64,000 bases of DNA from Algibacter amylolyticus (GTDB lineage: Bacteria > Bacteroidota > Bacteroidia > Flavobacteriales > Flavobacteriaceae). The notes under the pieces were generated by a model. That model did not search any database and had not been told where the DNA came from. It saw nothing but the letters and a program-made list of their open reading frames with translations. This document shows, piece by piece, positions 26,448-36,239 of the stretch. Location: NCBI RefSeq assembly GCF_014202225.1, contig NZ_JACHGE010000001.1, positions 911,320 through 975,319 on the forward strand, given 5' to 3'. How positions within the stretch are numbered: the stretch's first letter is position 1; each line of letters opens with the position of its first letter. The position numbers and the translations under genes were made by a program.

Positions 26448-26702
26448 TCACGTTTTTAATTTTTTTAAATCAATTATTCATTAGTTTTTTTAATAGCAGG
26501 AGGGTTAACAAGAAATTGTGGCTCTCTTTTTTTATTTAAAAACACCTCTTAAAACTTAAATTATATCAATAAAATCGGTGCCTTTTTATATCAATTAGTT
26601 TGTGTTTATGGTCCATGATTTAAATATTAGTTCCTAGCAAAGTTGCCATGTTTTTTATGTAAATTCACTTTTTAAAAAAAAAAGACGAAAAAGTAGTGTA
26701 AT

Positions 26703-27182
26703 ATGTGTGAATTAGATAAAAAACTTTTTATGCAAGAGGCTGTAGATGCAGCTATTTCTGGAATGGATAATAACGAAGGAGGTCCTTTTGGCTGTATCAT
26801 AGTAAAAGATGGTAAAATAGTTGGTCGTGGTAATAATAAAGTAACATCAACAAACGACCCTACGGCACATGCCGAGGTTACCGCAATACGAGATGCTTGC
26901 AAAAACTTAGACACGTTTCAATTAGAAGGCTGTGAGATTTATACATCCTGCGAGCCATGTCCTATGTGTTTAGGTGCAATTTATTGGGCAAGACCAGATA
27001 AAGTATACTATGGTAGCAACCAAATAGATGCAGCAAATATAGGTTTTGATGATGCCTTTATTTATAAAGAAATCCCTTTGCCTTACGAAAAAAGAAGTAT
27101 TCCTTTTAAACAACTAGGAAGAGATATCGCTATTGAAGCATTTAAGAAATGGGAAACTAAAATGGATAAAACAGAGTATTAA
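26703..27182 (+). CDS. guaD: Guanine deaminase (cytidine-deaminase fold)
   Basis: Converts guanine to xanthine. The 159-residue product has the zinc site H56-A-E58 and P-C86-P-M-C89. The tract G-A-I-Y-W-A-R-P and the region after it (N-I-G-F-D-D-A-F-I-Y-K-E-I), together with the C-terminal E-Y, are characteristic of the Bacillus-type GuaD rather than tRNA adenosine or cytosine deaminases. It is a single gene with 254 bases of AT-rich upstream DNA, in which I recognise no clear promoter or terminator, and a glpD gene follows. Confidence 0.88.
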   Translation: MCELDKKLFMQEAVDAAISGMDNNEGGPFGCIIVKDGKIVGRGNNKVTSTNDPTAHAEVTAIRDACKNLDTFQLEGCEIYTSCEPCPMCLGAIYWARPDKVYYGSNQIDAANIGFDDAFIYKEIPLPYEKRSIPFKQLGRDIAIEAFKKWETKMDKTEY

Positions 27183-27237
27183 AAACAATAGGCTGTAGTT
27201 CAATTTTTAAAGGGGGTAATAATTAAAAACATTCAAT

Positions 27238-28800
27238 TTGTTTAATAGAGCAACTTTAGTAAATCAATTAAAAGAAAATACAGATTGGGATGTAATTGTT
27301 ATTGGTGGCGGAGCTACCGGTTTAGGTGTTGCTTTAGATAGTGTTTCGCGAGGTTTTAAAACTTTACTTCTAGAACAAGTAGATTTTGCTAAAGGAACCT
27401 CTAGCCGAAGTACAAAATTAGTACATGGAGGTGTACGCTATTTAGCCCAAGGAAATATCGATTTGGTAAAAGAAGCCCTATACGAGCGCGGATTAATGTT
27501 GAAAAATGCACCGCATTTGGTAGGCGATCAATCATTTATTATTCCTAATTATAGTTGGTGGGATAGTTTCTTTTACACCATAGGCCTTAAAGTGTACGAT
27601 TTTTTATCTGGAAAATTAAGTTTTGGGAAATCATCTAGAATTTCAAAAGATGAAACAGAAACACGTTTAAAAACTCTAAAAAAGAAGCGGTTAAAAGGCG
27701 GTGTTGTTTATCACGACGGTCAGTTTGATGATTCTAGACTTGCCATAAATTTGGCGCAAACTTGTATTGAGCATGGAGCAACGGTACTTAATCATTTTAA
27801 AGTAACCAATTTACTTAAAAATGATACCGGTAAAATATGTGGTGTTCAGGCCGTAGATTCCGAAACTAAAGCCTCTTATACCTTAAATAGTCGAGCAGTA
27901 ATAAATGCTACAGGTGTTTTTACAGACGATGTTTTAAAAATGGACAATGCCCAAGCTAAAGATAAAATTCGTCCTAGCCAAGGTGTGCATGTGGTTCTCG
28001 ATAAATCCTATTTACCCGGAAACGATGCTATCATGATTCCTAAAACAAAGGACGGTAGGGTGTTGTTTTTAGTACCATGGCATAATAGAGTTGTTGTAGG
28101 AACTACAGATACGCTTATGGAAAGTCATAGTTTGGAACCAAAAGCGCTTAGTCAAGAAGTCGAATTTATTATAGAAACAGCAAATGCGTATTTAACTAAA
28201 CCTGTGGGCAAACAAGATGTGTTAAGCATATTTGCAGGCTTGCGCCCTTTGGCTGCTCCAAAAGATAATTCAGAAAAAACTAAAGAAATTTCAAGAAGCC
28301 ATAAAATTATTAAATCTAAATCTGGCTTAATTACAATAACAGGAGGTAAATGGACAACCTACCGCCGTATGGCACAGGACACTATTAATAGAGTAATTAA
28401 ACTAGGTAAATTGCCAAACGCCAAGTGTATAACTAAAACCTTATTAATTCATGGTGCAGATGGTGCTTTAGATAAATCGGAACATTTGTATGTCTACGGA
28501 AGTGATAAAAAATATATTATCGCCCTTATTAAAAAATCTCCAGAATTAGGCGAGAAATTACATGAACGACTAGAGTTTACAAAGGCAGAAGTAGTTTGGG
28601 CTATAAGAAATGAAATGGCAAGAACTCTGGACGATGTTTTAGCAAGACGTGTAAGAGTATTGTTTTTAGATGCCAAAGTAGCAGTAGAAATAGCACCAGT
28701 TGTTGCCTCTATTTTAGCTACGGAGTTAGGAAGAAACGAGGCTTGGGAAAAAGAGCAAATTGCTAGTTTTACAAAAATAGCAAGTCATTATATTTTATAA
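27238..28800 (+). CDS. glpD: Glycerol-3-phosphate dehydrogenase/oxidase (FAD)
   Basis: Oxidises glycerol-3-phosphate to dihydroxyacetone phosphate and passes electrons to quinone at the inner membrane. The 520-residue product has the FAD-binding fold V-I-G-G-G-A-T-G-L-G at the N-terminus, T-S-S-R-S-T-K-L-V-H-G-G-V-R-Y (about 57-71) and a C-terminal helical domain. The start is TTG: the only upstream in-frame codons before a stop are TTA, AAA, ACA, TTC and AAT, and the next in-frame ATG would remove the FAD motif. The N-terminus from this TTG (M-F-N-R) is what I expect for flavobacterial GlpD. No glycerol kinase or facilitator gene is adjacent. Confidence 0.9.
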   Translation: MFNRATLVNQLKENTDWDVIVIGGGATGLGVALDSVSRGFKTLLLEQVDFAKGTSSRSTKLVHGGVRYLAQGNIDLVKEALYERGLMLKNAPHLVGDQSFIIPNYSWWDSFFYTIGLKVYDFLSGKLSFGKSSRISKDETETRLKTLKKKRLKGGVVYHDGQFDDSRLAINLAQTCIEHGATVLNHFKVTNLLKNDTGKICGVQAVDSETKASYTLNSRAVINATGVFTDDVLKMDNAQAKDKIRPSQGVHVVLDKSYLPGNDAIMIPKTKDGRVLFLVPWHNRVVVGTTDTLMESHSLEPKALSQEVEFIIETANAYLTKPVGKQDVLSIFAGLRPLAAPKDNSEKTKEISRSHKIIKSKSGLITITGGKWTTYRRMAQDTINRVIKLGKLPNAKCITKTLLIHGADGALDKSEHLYVYGSDKKYIIALIKKSPELGEKLHERLEFTKAEVVWAIRNEMARTLDDVLARRVRVLFLDAKVAVEIAPVVASILATELGRNEAWEKEQIASFTKIASHYIL

Positions 28801-28932
28801 GTTGATTTTTTAACAAATACGTTAATATCATAAACAAGTAACTGTTTTCTATTAGCTATTTTTCATTATTCGTATAATCAACGTAGTATTTTAGAGATGT
28901 TAACACTTGTTATTAAAAAATTTTACTATTTA

Positions 28933-28965
28933 TTTACCCCTAACGATTTAAAGATTATATATTTG
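28933..28965 (+). promoter_or_regulatory. Probable Bacteroidota promoter of the transketolase gene
   Basis: TATATTTG (28958-28965) fits TAnnTTTG, and TTTA (28933-28936) lies 21 bases upstream as a weak -33 box. This leaves an A/T-rich leader of about 75-80 bases before the ATG at 29050. Confidence 0.45.
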
Positions 28966-29049
28966 CAAAAACCGTGTGTTTTGATAGCTATTTAGGTATA
29001 CAATCGCCCTGTTTTTTTAAGCAATTAAATATTAATCATAATTAAAAAA

Positions 29050-31098
29050 ATGAACAAAGACATTAATTTACAAGCAGCAGATAATATAAGAGCATTATGT
29101 GTAGCTATGGTAGAAAAGGCAAATTCAGGTCATCCAGGTGGCCCAATGGGAGGGGCAGATTTTATGCATATCCTTTATTCAGAATTTTTTAATTATGATC
29201 CATCAGATATGACATGGCCATTTAGAGATCGTTTCTTTATGGATGCAGGTCATTTATCTACATTAATGTATGCACAGTACTATTTACTAGGAAATTATGC
29301 TAAAGACGATGTTGCAAACTTCCGTCAATGGGGGTCTATTACTCCGGGGCATCCAGAAGTAGATGTGGCACGAGGAATAGAAAATACATCTGGTCCATTA
29401 GGGCAAGGTCATACTATGGGTGTGGGAGCTGCTATTGCTGCTAAATTTTTAGAAGCACGTTTTGGAGATTGGTTAAACCATAAAATTTATGGATTTATTT
29501 CTGATGGAGGTATTCAAGAAGAAATATCTCAAGGTGCTGGTAGAATTGCAGGTCACTTAGGATTAAGCAACTTTATTATGTTTTTCGATTCTAACGACAT
29601 TCAATTATCAACATCTACAGACGAGGTAACTAGTGAAGATACCGCGGCTAAATATGAAGCTTGGGGTTGGAAAGTCGTTACTATCGATGCTCATAATCAC
29701 GATGAAATTAGAAAGGCATTAACCGATGCTAATAACGAAACCGAAAAACCAACCTTAATTATTGGAAAAACAATAATGGGTAAAGGTTGTGTAGCTGCCG
29801 ATGGTACTATGTTTGAAGGATACTGTGAATTACACGGTCAGCCAATTGGAGCAACGGGTGCAGATTACGAAAAAACCTTATTAAATTTAGGGGCTAGTGT
29901 TGACAGTCCTTTTGATATATACGAGAACGTAAGTGCGTTATACAAGAATATCATTGAAGAAAAAACAGCAGAAGCAGCTAAAAAGAAAGCTGTTATAAAT
30001 GCTTGGAGAAAAGATAATGAAGCTTTAGCTAATAAATTAGATTTCTTCTTATCAGGAAAACTTCCAGAATTAGATTTCGAATCTATCGAGCATAAAGCAG
30101 GTTTAGCTTCTAGAGCGGCCTCTTCAAATGTGTTAGCATATTTAGCTGAAAACGTAGAAAACATGATTGTGTCTTCTGCCGATTTATCTAACAGTGATAA
30201 AACTGATGGATTCTTAAAAAAATCGTCAGCATTACAAAAAGGCGATTTTAGCGGATCGTTTTTACAAGCGGGTGTTGCCGAATTAACTATGGCTTGTATT
30301 GCAAACGGTATTGCTTTACACGGTGGAATTATTCCTGTAGTAGCAACATTCTTTGTGTTTTCAGATTACATGAAACCAGCTATCCGTTTAAGTGGTATTC
30401 AAGAACTAGGTGTAAAATATGTTTGGACACACGATGCTTTTAGAGTAGGTGAAGATGGACCAACACACCAACCAGTAGAGCAAGAAGCTCAAATACGTTT
30501 ATTAGAAAAGCTTAAAAACCATAGTGGTAAAAACAGTTTCTTAGCTATGCGTCCAGCAGATTCAGCTGAAACTAGCGTTGCTTGGAAAATGGCTTTAGAA
30601 AACACAGACTCACCATCTGGTTTAATCTTATCTAGACAAGGTATTAAAGATCTTCCTGCTAAAGGCGCATCAAGATATCAAGATGCTTTAGAGGCTCAAA
30701 AGGGTGGTTATTTGGTAAAAGAAGTTGCAAACCCAGATGTGGTTTTAGTAGCGAACGGATCAGAAGTTGCTACCTTATTTGAAGCGGCTCAAATATTAGA
30801 AGAAAAGGAAAATTTAAAGGTGAGTATAGCTTCTATAATTTCAGAAGGTGTATTCAGAAATCAATCTAAAGAATACCAAAACAGTGTTATTCCTAAAAAC
30901 ACACCGTTATTTGGATTAACTGCAGGATTACCTGTTAATTTAGAAGGTCTTGTGGGAGATAATGGTAAAGTATTTGGATTAACTCACTTTGGTTATTCTG
31001 CACCAGCAAAAGTTCTAGATGATAAGTTTGGTTTTACTGGAGAGAAAGTAAGCAAACAAGTATTAGACTATTTAAACGAATCAGTTTTAACAAAATAA
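29050..31098 (+). CDS. tkt: Transketolase
   Basis: Transfers two-carbon units between sugar phosphates in the non-oxidative pentose phosphate pathway. The 682-residue single-chain enzyme has the N-terminal thiamine-diphosphate module (G-H-P-G-G-P-M-G near 27-34, S-D-G-G-I-Q-E-E with the metal-binding N-D-I-Q later), the pyrimidine module with a conserved Glu in D-G-P-T-H-Q-P-V-E, and a C-terminal domain from about 550. The Ile in the first metal motif (G-G-I-Q rather than G-D-G) is seen in related flavobacterial enzymes as far as I recall. The transaldolase gene follows after 10 bases, so the two are one operon. Confidence 0.94.
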   Translation: MNKDINLQAADNIRALCVAMVEKANSGHPGGPMGGADFMHILYSEFFNYDPSDMTWPFRDRFFMDAGHLSTLMYAQYYLLGNYAKDDVANFRQWGSITPGHPEVDVARGIENTSGPLGQGHTMGVGAAIAAKFLEARFGDWLNHKIYGFISDGGIQEEISQGAGRIAGHLGLSNFIMFFDSNDIQLSTSTDEVTSEDTAAKYEAWGWKVVTIDAHNHDEIRKALTDANNETEKPTLIIGKTIMGKGCVAADGTMFEGYCELHGQPIGATGADYEKTLLNLGASVDSPFDIYENVSALYKNIIEEKTAEAAKKKAVINAWRKDNEALANKLDFFLSGKLPELDFESIEHKAGLASRAASSNVLAYLAENVENMIVSSADLSNSDKTDGFLKKSSALQKGDFSGSFLQAGVAELTMACIANGIALHGGIIPVVATFFVFSDYMKPAIRLSGIQELGVKYVWTHDAFRVGEDGPTHQPVEQEAQIRLLEKLKNHSGKNSFLAMRPADSAETSVAWKMALENTDSPSGLILSRQGIKDLPAKGASRYQDALEAQKGGYLVKEVANPDVVLVANGSEVATLFEAAQILEEKENLKVSIASIISEGVFRNQSKEYQNSVIPKNTPLFGLTAGLPVNLEGLVGDNGKVFGLTHFGYSAPAKVLDDKFGFTGEKVSKQVLDYLNESVLTK

Positions 31099-31108
31099 AC
31101 TAAGAGAT

Positions 31109-31765
31109 ATGAAATTTTTTATAGATACAGCAAACCTTGATGATATTGCAGAAGCACAAGCTTTTGGTGTTTTAGATGGTGTTACAACCAACCCGTCTTT
31201 AATGGCTAAAGAAGGTATTACAGGTGCCGATAATATTATAGCGCATTACAAAAAAATATGTGATATAGTTGAAGGTGATGTAAGTGCCGAAGTAATCTCA
31301 ACAGATTTTGAAGGTATGGTTAAAGAAGGTGAAGCTTTAGCGGCTTTAAACCCTCAAATCGTAGTTAAATTACCATTAATTGCAGATGGAATTAAAGCTT
31401 GTAAATATTTTTCTGATAAAGGAATTAAGACTAATGTAACTTTAGTTTTTTCTGCTGGTCAAGCACTTTTAGCAGCGAAAGCAGGAGCAACTTATGTGTC
31501 TCCTTTTATTGGTAGATTAGATGATATCTCTACAGATGGTTTAAACCTTATTGCAGAAATTAGACAAATTTACGATAACTACGGTTTCGAAACTCAAATC
31601 CTAGCAGCATCTGTACGTCACACGATGCACGTTATTGATTGTGCTAAATTAGGAAGTGATGTAATGACGGGACCATTATCATCTATTAAAGGTTTATTAA
31701 AACACCCTTTAACAGATATTGGTTTAGCTAAGTTTTTAGAAGACTATAAAAAAGGAAATAGCTAG
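31109..31765 (+). CDS. Small transaldolase / fructose-6-phosphate aldolase family protein
   Basis: A 218-residue TalC/Fsa-type TIM barrel. The Schiff-base Lys87 is in V-V-K-L-P, and D6 in F-I-D-T-A-N and T-T-N-P-S (26-30) match the family. Pairing with transketolase, 10 bases upstream, argues for a transaldolase role in the pentose phosphate pathway rather than a stand-alone fructose-6-phosphate aldolase, but the two activities are hard to tell apart by sequence. A strong terminator follows. Confidence 0.9.
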   Translation: MKFFIDTANLDDIAEAQAFGVLDGVTTNPSLMAKEGITGADNIIAHYKKICDIVEGDVSAEVISTDFEGMVKEGEALAALNPQIVVKLPLIADGIKACKYFSDKGIKTNVTLVFSAGQALLAAKAGATYVSPFIGRLDDISTDGLNLIAEIRQIYDNYGFETQILAASVRHTMHVIDCAKLGSDVMTGPLSSIKGLLKHPLTDIGLAKFLEDYKKGNS

Positions 31766-31788
31766 AATACTATAGCCTTTTAGCATAA

Positions 31789-31832
31789 AAAAAAGCTTCT
31801 CATGTTCCAGATAGGAATTGAGAAGCTTTTTT
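31789..31832. terminator. Strong bidirectional intrinsic terminator
   Basis: AAAAAAGCTTCTCA (31789-31802) pairs perfectly with TGAGAAGCTTTTTT (31819-31832) around a 16-base loop. It lies between the convergent transaldolase and amylase genes and can serve both strands. Confidence 0.88.
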
Positions 31833-31851
31833 GTTTTTATTCTGTTTTTAA

Positions 31852-34737
31852 CTATTGTTTTACAAGTTTTACAGTATGTGTTGCCCCAACAGTATTCGTT
31901 ATTTTAACTAGGTAAATACTCGGTTTTAAGTTGGCTATATCAAAAGCATTACCTGCACTAAATTCGCCTCTAAAGGTTTTTACTAGTTTTCCAGTAATAT
32001 CATAAATTAAAACCGCCTCCAAAGCTGTGTTTACTTGAAATGATGTAGATGCTGGATTTGGGTATATTTTAGTATTTAATGGCTGCTCATAATCCTTAGT
32101 CGATAAGGTTGAGGTTTGGTTTCCGTACACTTTAAATTCGCCAGGAGCAAGATTTACAGCGGTGGTTGAGCCATCAATTGTTGCAGTTGTAGCGGATTCA
32201 TCCATCAAATCATACCAATCTCCAGAATAAGGGAAACTAGGATTTACAGTTTGGTTTGTTACCGAAAAGTTTGCTATTATAATAACGTTTTTAAGTGCTG
32301 TATCAGAGGTGTTTTCGTTTCCAGTATAAATGCTTATTCTAGGTGTTTGTGTACCAGAGGTAATATTATAATTACCTTCAAAAACGGCTTCATTAATTTT
32401 AAGTGCATTTAATCTAGACCAATCCTTATAAACTTGACTCCTATTAGTGTCATTTAACCAGTTATTGGTCCATTGTGGTTGTGGCTTAGTATCTAATTTA
32501 CAATCGCCATCATTATTACCATCATAATCGGTATTAACAGCACCATTAGCGCACATCCAAATAGAATTTTCCATGCCTAGTTCGGCAAAATGCCAAACCA
32601 TTTTTGGTCCTGGCACGGTAAGCGATATGGCGCCTAAAGCGGACATTCTTTTTAAAGCGATATTTAAATCTGTAACATCATGAGACGGATTTGTACTCGT
32701 GCCAAAAGCGGTCATTTCATACATAATTCTGTCCTTGTCATGGCTTTCTGGGAAACCAAGTGCACGTTTTTCAGTAAATCCATGAGCATTGTGGCCCATT
32801 CTGTCAAAATTAATATCTGTTGTTTGTCCTTGTGCTAGGTTTTTGTAAGGTGTCCACATTTCGCTCCACATCATAACGCCCTTAGGAATAGCATCTCCAA
32901 TTCTGTAATTAGCCCATTGTTGCTCTTCGGAAGTGGCTCCTAAATGTTCGAATATAACATAATGAGTTTCATCTAAACTCCATGAATAGTCGGCATAATC
33001 TTTTAAAATATCAACACGGTCTTGCTGGTAACTATTTGTACAGCCTTCATCGCCAAAGGAGCACTCTTGGGTAAAACCTTTTGTTAAATCCCAACGAAAC
33101 CCGTCAATGTTAAATTCTTCTATCCAATGCTTAACTACACGTTTTGTATATACGTTGGTAAACGAGTTTGAATGATCGAAATCTGAACCCACGCTATACG
33201 TATGTTTTGCCGTTTCATTAAAGTATGGGTTTTCAGAACTTGGTTCTCCCCAACCATCGCCATCAGGGTCGTTCATCCACATGCGTACCATAGGGTTTCT
33301 TCCAAAGGCATGATTTAATGCAACATCTAGTATAACGGCAATACCGTTTTGGTGACAAACATCAACAAGTTCTTTAAATTTATCTTCCGTTCCGTAAAAC
33401 TTATCTAAAGCCATATGGAATGAGGTGTTGTAACCCCAACTCTCGTTGCCTTCAAATTCCATGATCGGCATAAGTTCAATAGCATTTATATTTAAGTTTT
33501 TAAAGTAATCTATTTTATCAATTAGGTCTTGAAAATTTCTATCGGCATCAAAATCGCGAATTAAAACTTCATAAATAACTAAATCTTCTTTTTTAGGTTT
33601 TTCGAAATTTGTAACCTGCCAGTTATATGGTGTTTTTCCTGTTTGTAAAACCGTGACTTCACGATCTTGACCAGCTGGATAGGTTGGTAAGTTAGGATAT
33701 GTTGAAGCCGGAATATAAGGGTCGTCAAAAGGGGATAAAACTAAAGTAGAGTATGGGTCTGCCGTTTTAACTAATGTTGGAGAGTTTGCAATGGGTGTTT
33801 TATCTACTACCCAATATTGGAAGGTTTCAATTTGTCCAGGTGTTAAACCAGTTAAAGTAAGCCAGAATTTGTTGTTTCTAGAAGGGTCTCGTTTCATGGC
33901 GTAAGAAGCATCTGGTTGCCAATTATTAAAACTACCAGCAACATAAACAAAGTCTTTACCCGTAGCGTAAAGCACTAAAGTTGCTTTAGTTGGGTCGCTA
34001 TTATCATAAGTAATACCATCTAAATAGGTTTGTGGCATTACACTAAACTCTGATCCAGGGTCTACAATAACAGAAAATGATTTTGTTTTTGTTACGCCGC
34101 CTACAGTAACTTCTAGAATGTAATTTCTATTGGCTGTTATATTTGTATCTGTATATGCATACGAAGCAATACCAGATTGTGTGTTAATAGTACTGCCATT
34201 TGCCTTTAGTATATAACCTGCATTGCCACCCGTATTTGAAGCCGTTATATTAAGGTTGCTTCCCGAATTTATAATGCTAGTTGTGTTGCTAGGAGCACTT
34301 AAAGATAATTGAAAGGCACCAACATTCTCTAAAATATCTTGCGATTTTTTATCGCCAGAGCCATCTTTAGCTTTAACTAAAAAGCCAATTCTTCCAATAT
34401 TTGTTCTAGAAAAAAATGCGGTAGGTACAAATGAAATAGTATAAGTGTCTGCACCGCTATTATAGGTTAGTTTATGCGCTTCATTAGAGTTGTCCCAAGA
34501 GCCATTAGTAGGGCAGCCTTGTTCGTTGGCTAAATTGGTGTCTAAAGACCAAGCCCAAAGATAAAGTTCGTTTCCTGTTACGCCCCAAGTTACTTCATTA
34601 ATACTGCTGCCTTGTATGGTAATGGTTATGTTATCGTCTTCCTCAAAAGGAGAAGGCGAAACAGTGTGTGTAACTGTTTGCTGTTGTGCGAAACACCAAT
34701 TAATAAATAATAAAAAAATAAGTACAAGTTTCTTCAT
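31852..34737 (-). CDS. GH13 alpha-amylase with starch-binding modules and type IX secretion domain
   Basis: This 961-residue secreted enzyme has a signal peptide (cut near C-F-A-Q). A SusE/F-like domain (about 22-150, W-G-V-T-G-N-E-L-Y-L-W) comes first, then an Ig-like segment and a CBM48-type domain (about 235-320, V-Y-V-A-G-S-F-N-N-W-Q). The GH13 barrel follows, with nucleophile Asp550 (G-F-R-W-D), general acid Glu597 (F-E-H-L-G) and Asp667 (E-S-H-D-K-D). A final ~75-residue type IX sorting domain (I-Y-P-N-P-A ... Y-L-V-K-I) ends it. It should be exported and attached to the cell surface to cut starch for the SusCD uptake complex. It is the last gene of the susCDE run but is set off by a strong hairpin at 34753-34793. 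Confidence 0.92.
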   Translation of the reverse strand: MKKLVLIFLLFINWCFAQQQTVTHTVSPSPFEEDDNITITIQGSSINEVTWGVTGNELYLWAWSLDTNLANEQGCPTNGSWDNSNEAHKLTYNSGADTYTISFVPTAFFSRTNIGRIGFLVKAKDGSGDKKSQDILENVGAFQLSLSAPSNTTSIINSGSNLNITASNTGGNAGYILKANGSTINTQSGIASYAYTDTNITANRNYILEVTVGGVTKTKSFSVIVDPGSEFSVMPQTYLDGITYDNSDPTKATLVLYATGKDFVYVAGSFNNWQPDASYAMKRDPSRNNKFWLTLTGLTPGQIETFQYWVVDKTPIANSPTLVKTADPYSTLVLSPFDDPYIPASTYPNLPTYPAGQDREVTVLQTGKTPYNWQVTNFEKPKKEDLVIYEVLIRDFDADRNFQDLIDKIDYFKNLNINAIELMPIMEFEGNESWGYNTSFHMALDKFYGTEDKFKELVDVCHQNGIAVILDVALNHAFGRNPMVRMWMNDPDGDGWGEPSSENPYFNETAKHTYSVGSDFDHSNSFTNVYTKRVVKHWIEEFNIDGFRWDLTKGFTQECSFGDEGCTNSYQQDRVDILKDYADYSWSLDETHYVIFEHLGATSEEQQWANYRIGDAIPKGVMMWSEMWTPYKNLAQGQTTDINFDRMGHNAHGFTEKRALGFPESHDKDRIMYEMTAFGTSTNPSHDVTDLNIALKRMSALGAISLTVPGPKMVWHFAELGMENSIWMCANGAVNTDYDGNNDGDCKLDTKPQPQWTNNWLNDTNRSQVYKDWSRLNALKINEAVFEGNYNITSGTQTPRISIYTGNENTSDTALKNVIIIANFSVTNQTVNPSFPYSGDWYDLMDESATTATIDGSTTAVNLAPGEFKVYGNQTSTLSTKDYEQPLNTKIYPNPASTSFQVNTALEAVLIYDITGKLVKTFRGEFSAGNAFDIANLKPSIYLVKITNTVGATHTVKLVKQ

Positions 34738-34752
34738 GCCATAATGTTTTAT

Positions 34753-34793
34753 AAAAAAAGAGGTTGCAAATTTTAAGCGTGCAACCTCTTTTT
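34753..34793 (-). terminator. Strong hairpin between the susE-like gene and the amylase gene
   Basis: On the + strand AAAGAGGTTGCA (ending 34768) pairs with TGCAACCTCTTT (from 34780) around an 11-base loop, with A and T tracts on both sides. For transcripts on the - strand it lies just after the susE-like gene and 16 bases before the amylase ATG. It looks like an intrinsic terminator that would let only part of the transcription reach the amylase gene, or a processing site that sets different mRNA levels. Confidence 0.75.
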
Positions 34794-34825
34794 AATTCAA
34801 AAAAATTTACTTCTTTTTAAAGAGT

Positions 34826-36220
34826 TTACCTTTTTCCGATAGAGTATTTAATACCCTCGGCATCATTAAAGTCTATGCTAATAACATAGTTTCCAGCTTC
34901 AGATGCAATGTTATTGTCGGCGTCGGTATCTAAAAGATTATCACCAGTAGCATCGCCATAACTTACATCCCAAGTATTGTTTTGACGGAATTTAATTTCA
35001 CCATCTAATAACGTGATGTTTTCAGCAAACCATACACCTGGTTGAATTTCGGTTAATGAAGCATCAGGTCCAGCGCCTCCCCAATCGTTATATCCAGAAC
35101 CAACAACACCATATACATTTGATTCTTCTATGGTATAAGAATTATCATTTAGGTTAATTGTAATTAAGTAATGTCCGGCAGTTGATGCTATATTATTATC
35201 AGCATCAGTATCTAAAATACCATCAGCATTGGCGTCACCAAAACTAACATCCCATGCGTTGTTCATTCTAAATTTAATTTCGCCGTCTAATAATTGAACG
35301 CCTGCTTTAAAAGTATCGGTTGTGTAATCGTAGTAGAATTTAGCATCAGGCGTTGCTCCCCAATCATTAAATCCAGAACCAACTACACCCCATGAAAATG
35401 GCTCGATAGTATAAGCGTTATCATTAGTGTCAATAGTAATTTTATAATCACCAGCTGTTACCGCAATATTATTATCGGCATCTGTATCTAAAATACCATC
35501 GTTATTAGCATCACCTAGGCTATTATCCCAAGCATTATTTTCGCGAAATTTAATTTCACCATCTAGTAAATTAACGTATGATACGATTACTCCTGGCGTT
35601 GCCGTTGTGTAAAATTTACCATCAGCAAATGCGCCCCAGTTATTATAACCAGAACCTACAACACCCCACGATGCTACTTCAAAAGCGCCTCCGCCTCCAT
35701 CAGTAGTTTCTTGTAATTCAATATTTAATGTTTGTATTGCAGAAAACGATTCCAAGCTTGCGTCCGTTCCAATTGTAGCTCTCAATCTAAAATACAATTG
35801 GCTATTATTAGGAATATCTGTCGTGTTAGGGTCATTATCAATACCCTCAATTAAATTAGCTAATTTTAACATTTGACCGACTGTTACTGCCAATTCGTTT
35901 GAACTCGTGGTACCTAAATTATAAGTGTTAAAGTCGTCAGCTTCAGGGTTACCTACATAATCACTAAAGTCAGACATTGTAGCTGCCTGTAGATTGTATG
36001 TTATTTGTGTTGGAACATTAAAATTAGCATGGTTCCATGTAAAGCGTTCTGCTAAATTGCTATTAACACCAGAACTTAATATATAATTATTTAAAAATGT
36101 TGTGTTGAAAACAAAGTCTTGGGCTTCGGAAGCCGTAAATACTAAGTCGTCATCTTGATCGCAAGCATTAAAGCTTATGAAGGCTATAAATAAGAATGAT
36201 AATAATTTTATATTTTTCAT
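34826..36220 (-). CDS. SusE/SusF-like surface starch-binding lipoprotein with three repeated modules
   Basis: A 464-residue lipoprotein with Cys20 followed at once by an acidic stretch (D-Q-D-D-D), consistent with the Bacteroidota lipoprotein surface-export signal. Residues 25-175 resemble the SusE N-terminal domain. Three tandem modules start near 184, 276 and 369. Each opens with (W/Y)-G-V-V-G-S-G-(Y/F)-N-(N/D)-W-G and contains L-L-D-G-E-I-K-F-R and an Asp-rich stretch D-T-D-A-D-N-N. The aromatic and Asn/Asp pattern fits starch binding beside SusC/D. It follows susD by 19 bases. It binds glycan and is not an enzyme. Confidence 0.88.
   Translation of the reverse strand: MKNIKLLSFLFIAFISFNACDQDDDLVFTASEAQDFVFNTTFLNNYILSSGVNSNLAERFTWNHANFNVPTQITYNLQAATMSDFSDYVGNPEADDFNTYNLGTTSSNELAVTVGQMLKLANLIEGIDNDPNTTDIPNNSQLYFRLRATIGTDASLESFSAIQTLNIELQETTDGGGGAFEVASWGVVGSGYNNWGAFADGKFYTTATPGVIVSYVNLLDGEIKFRENNAWDNSLGDANNDGILDTDADNNIAVTAGDYKITIDTNDNAYTIEPFSWGVVGSGFNDWGATPDAKFYYDYTTDTFKAGVQLLDGEIKFRMNNAWDVSFGDANADGILDTDADNNIASTAGHYLITINLNDNSYTIEESNVYGVVGSGYNDWGGAGPDASLTEIQPGVWFAENITLLDGEIKFRQNNTWDVSYGDATGDNLLDTDADNNIASEAGNYVISIDFNDAEGIKYSIGKR
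34829..35671 (-). repeat. Three tandem module-coding repeats in the susE-like gene
   Basis: Three units of about 92-95 codons, boundaries near 35671, 35395 and 35116 (reading on the - strand). The best-conserved parts encode the W-G-V-V-G-S-G opening and the L-L-D-G-E-I-K-F-R strand. Confidence 0.8.
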
Positions 36221-36239
36221 AATAGTTTGTGTTTAGTTT

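Noticed and set aside
26480-26540. Possible terminator after the last signalling gene
   Set aside because: A purine-rich stretch and a CTCTC-T-run are present, but the stem is short and interrupted.
28896-28994. Short ATG frame before the transketolase gene
   Set aside because: It runs through the predicted promoter at 28933-28965, has no coding character and is AT-rich; chance is the best explanation.
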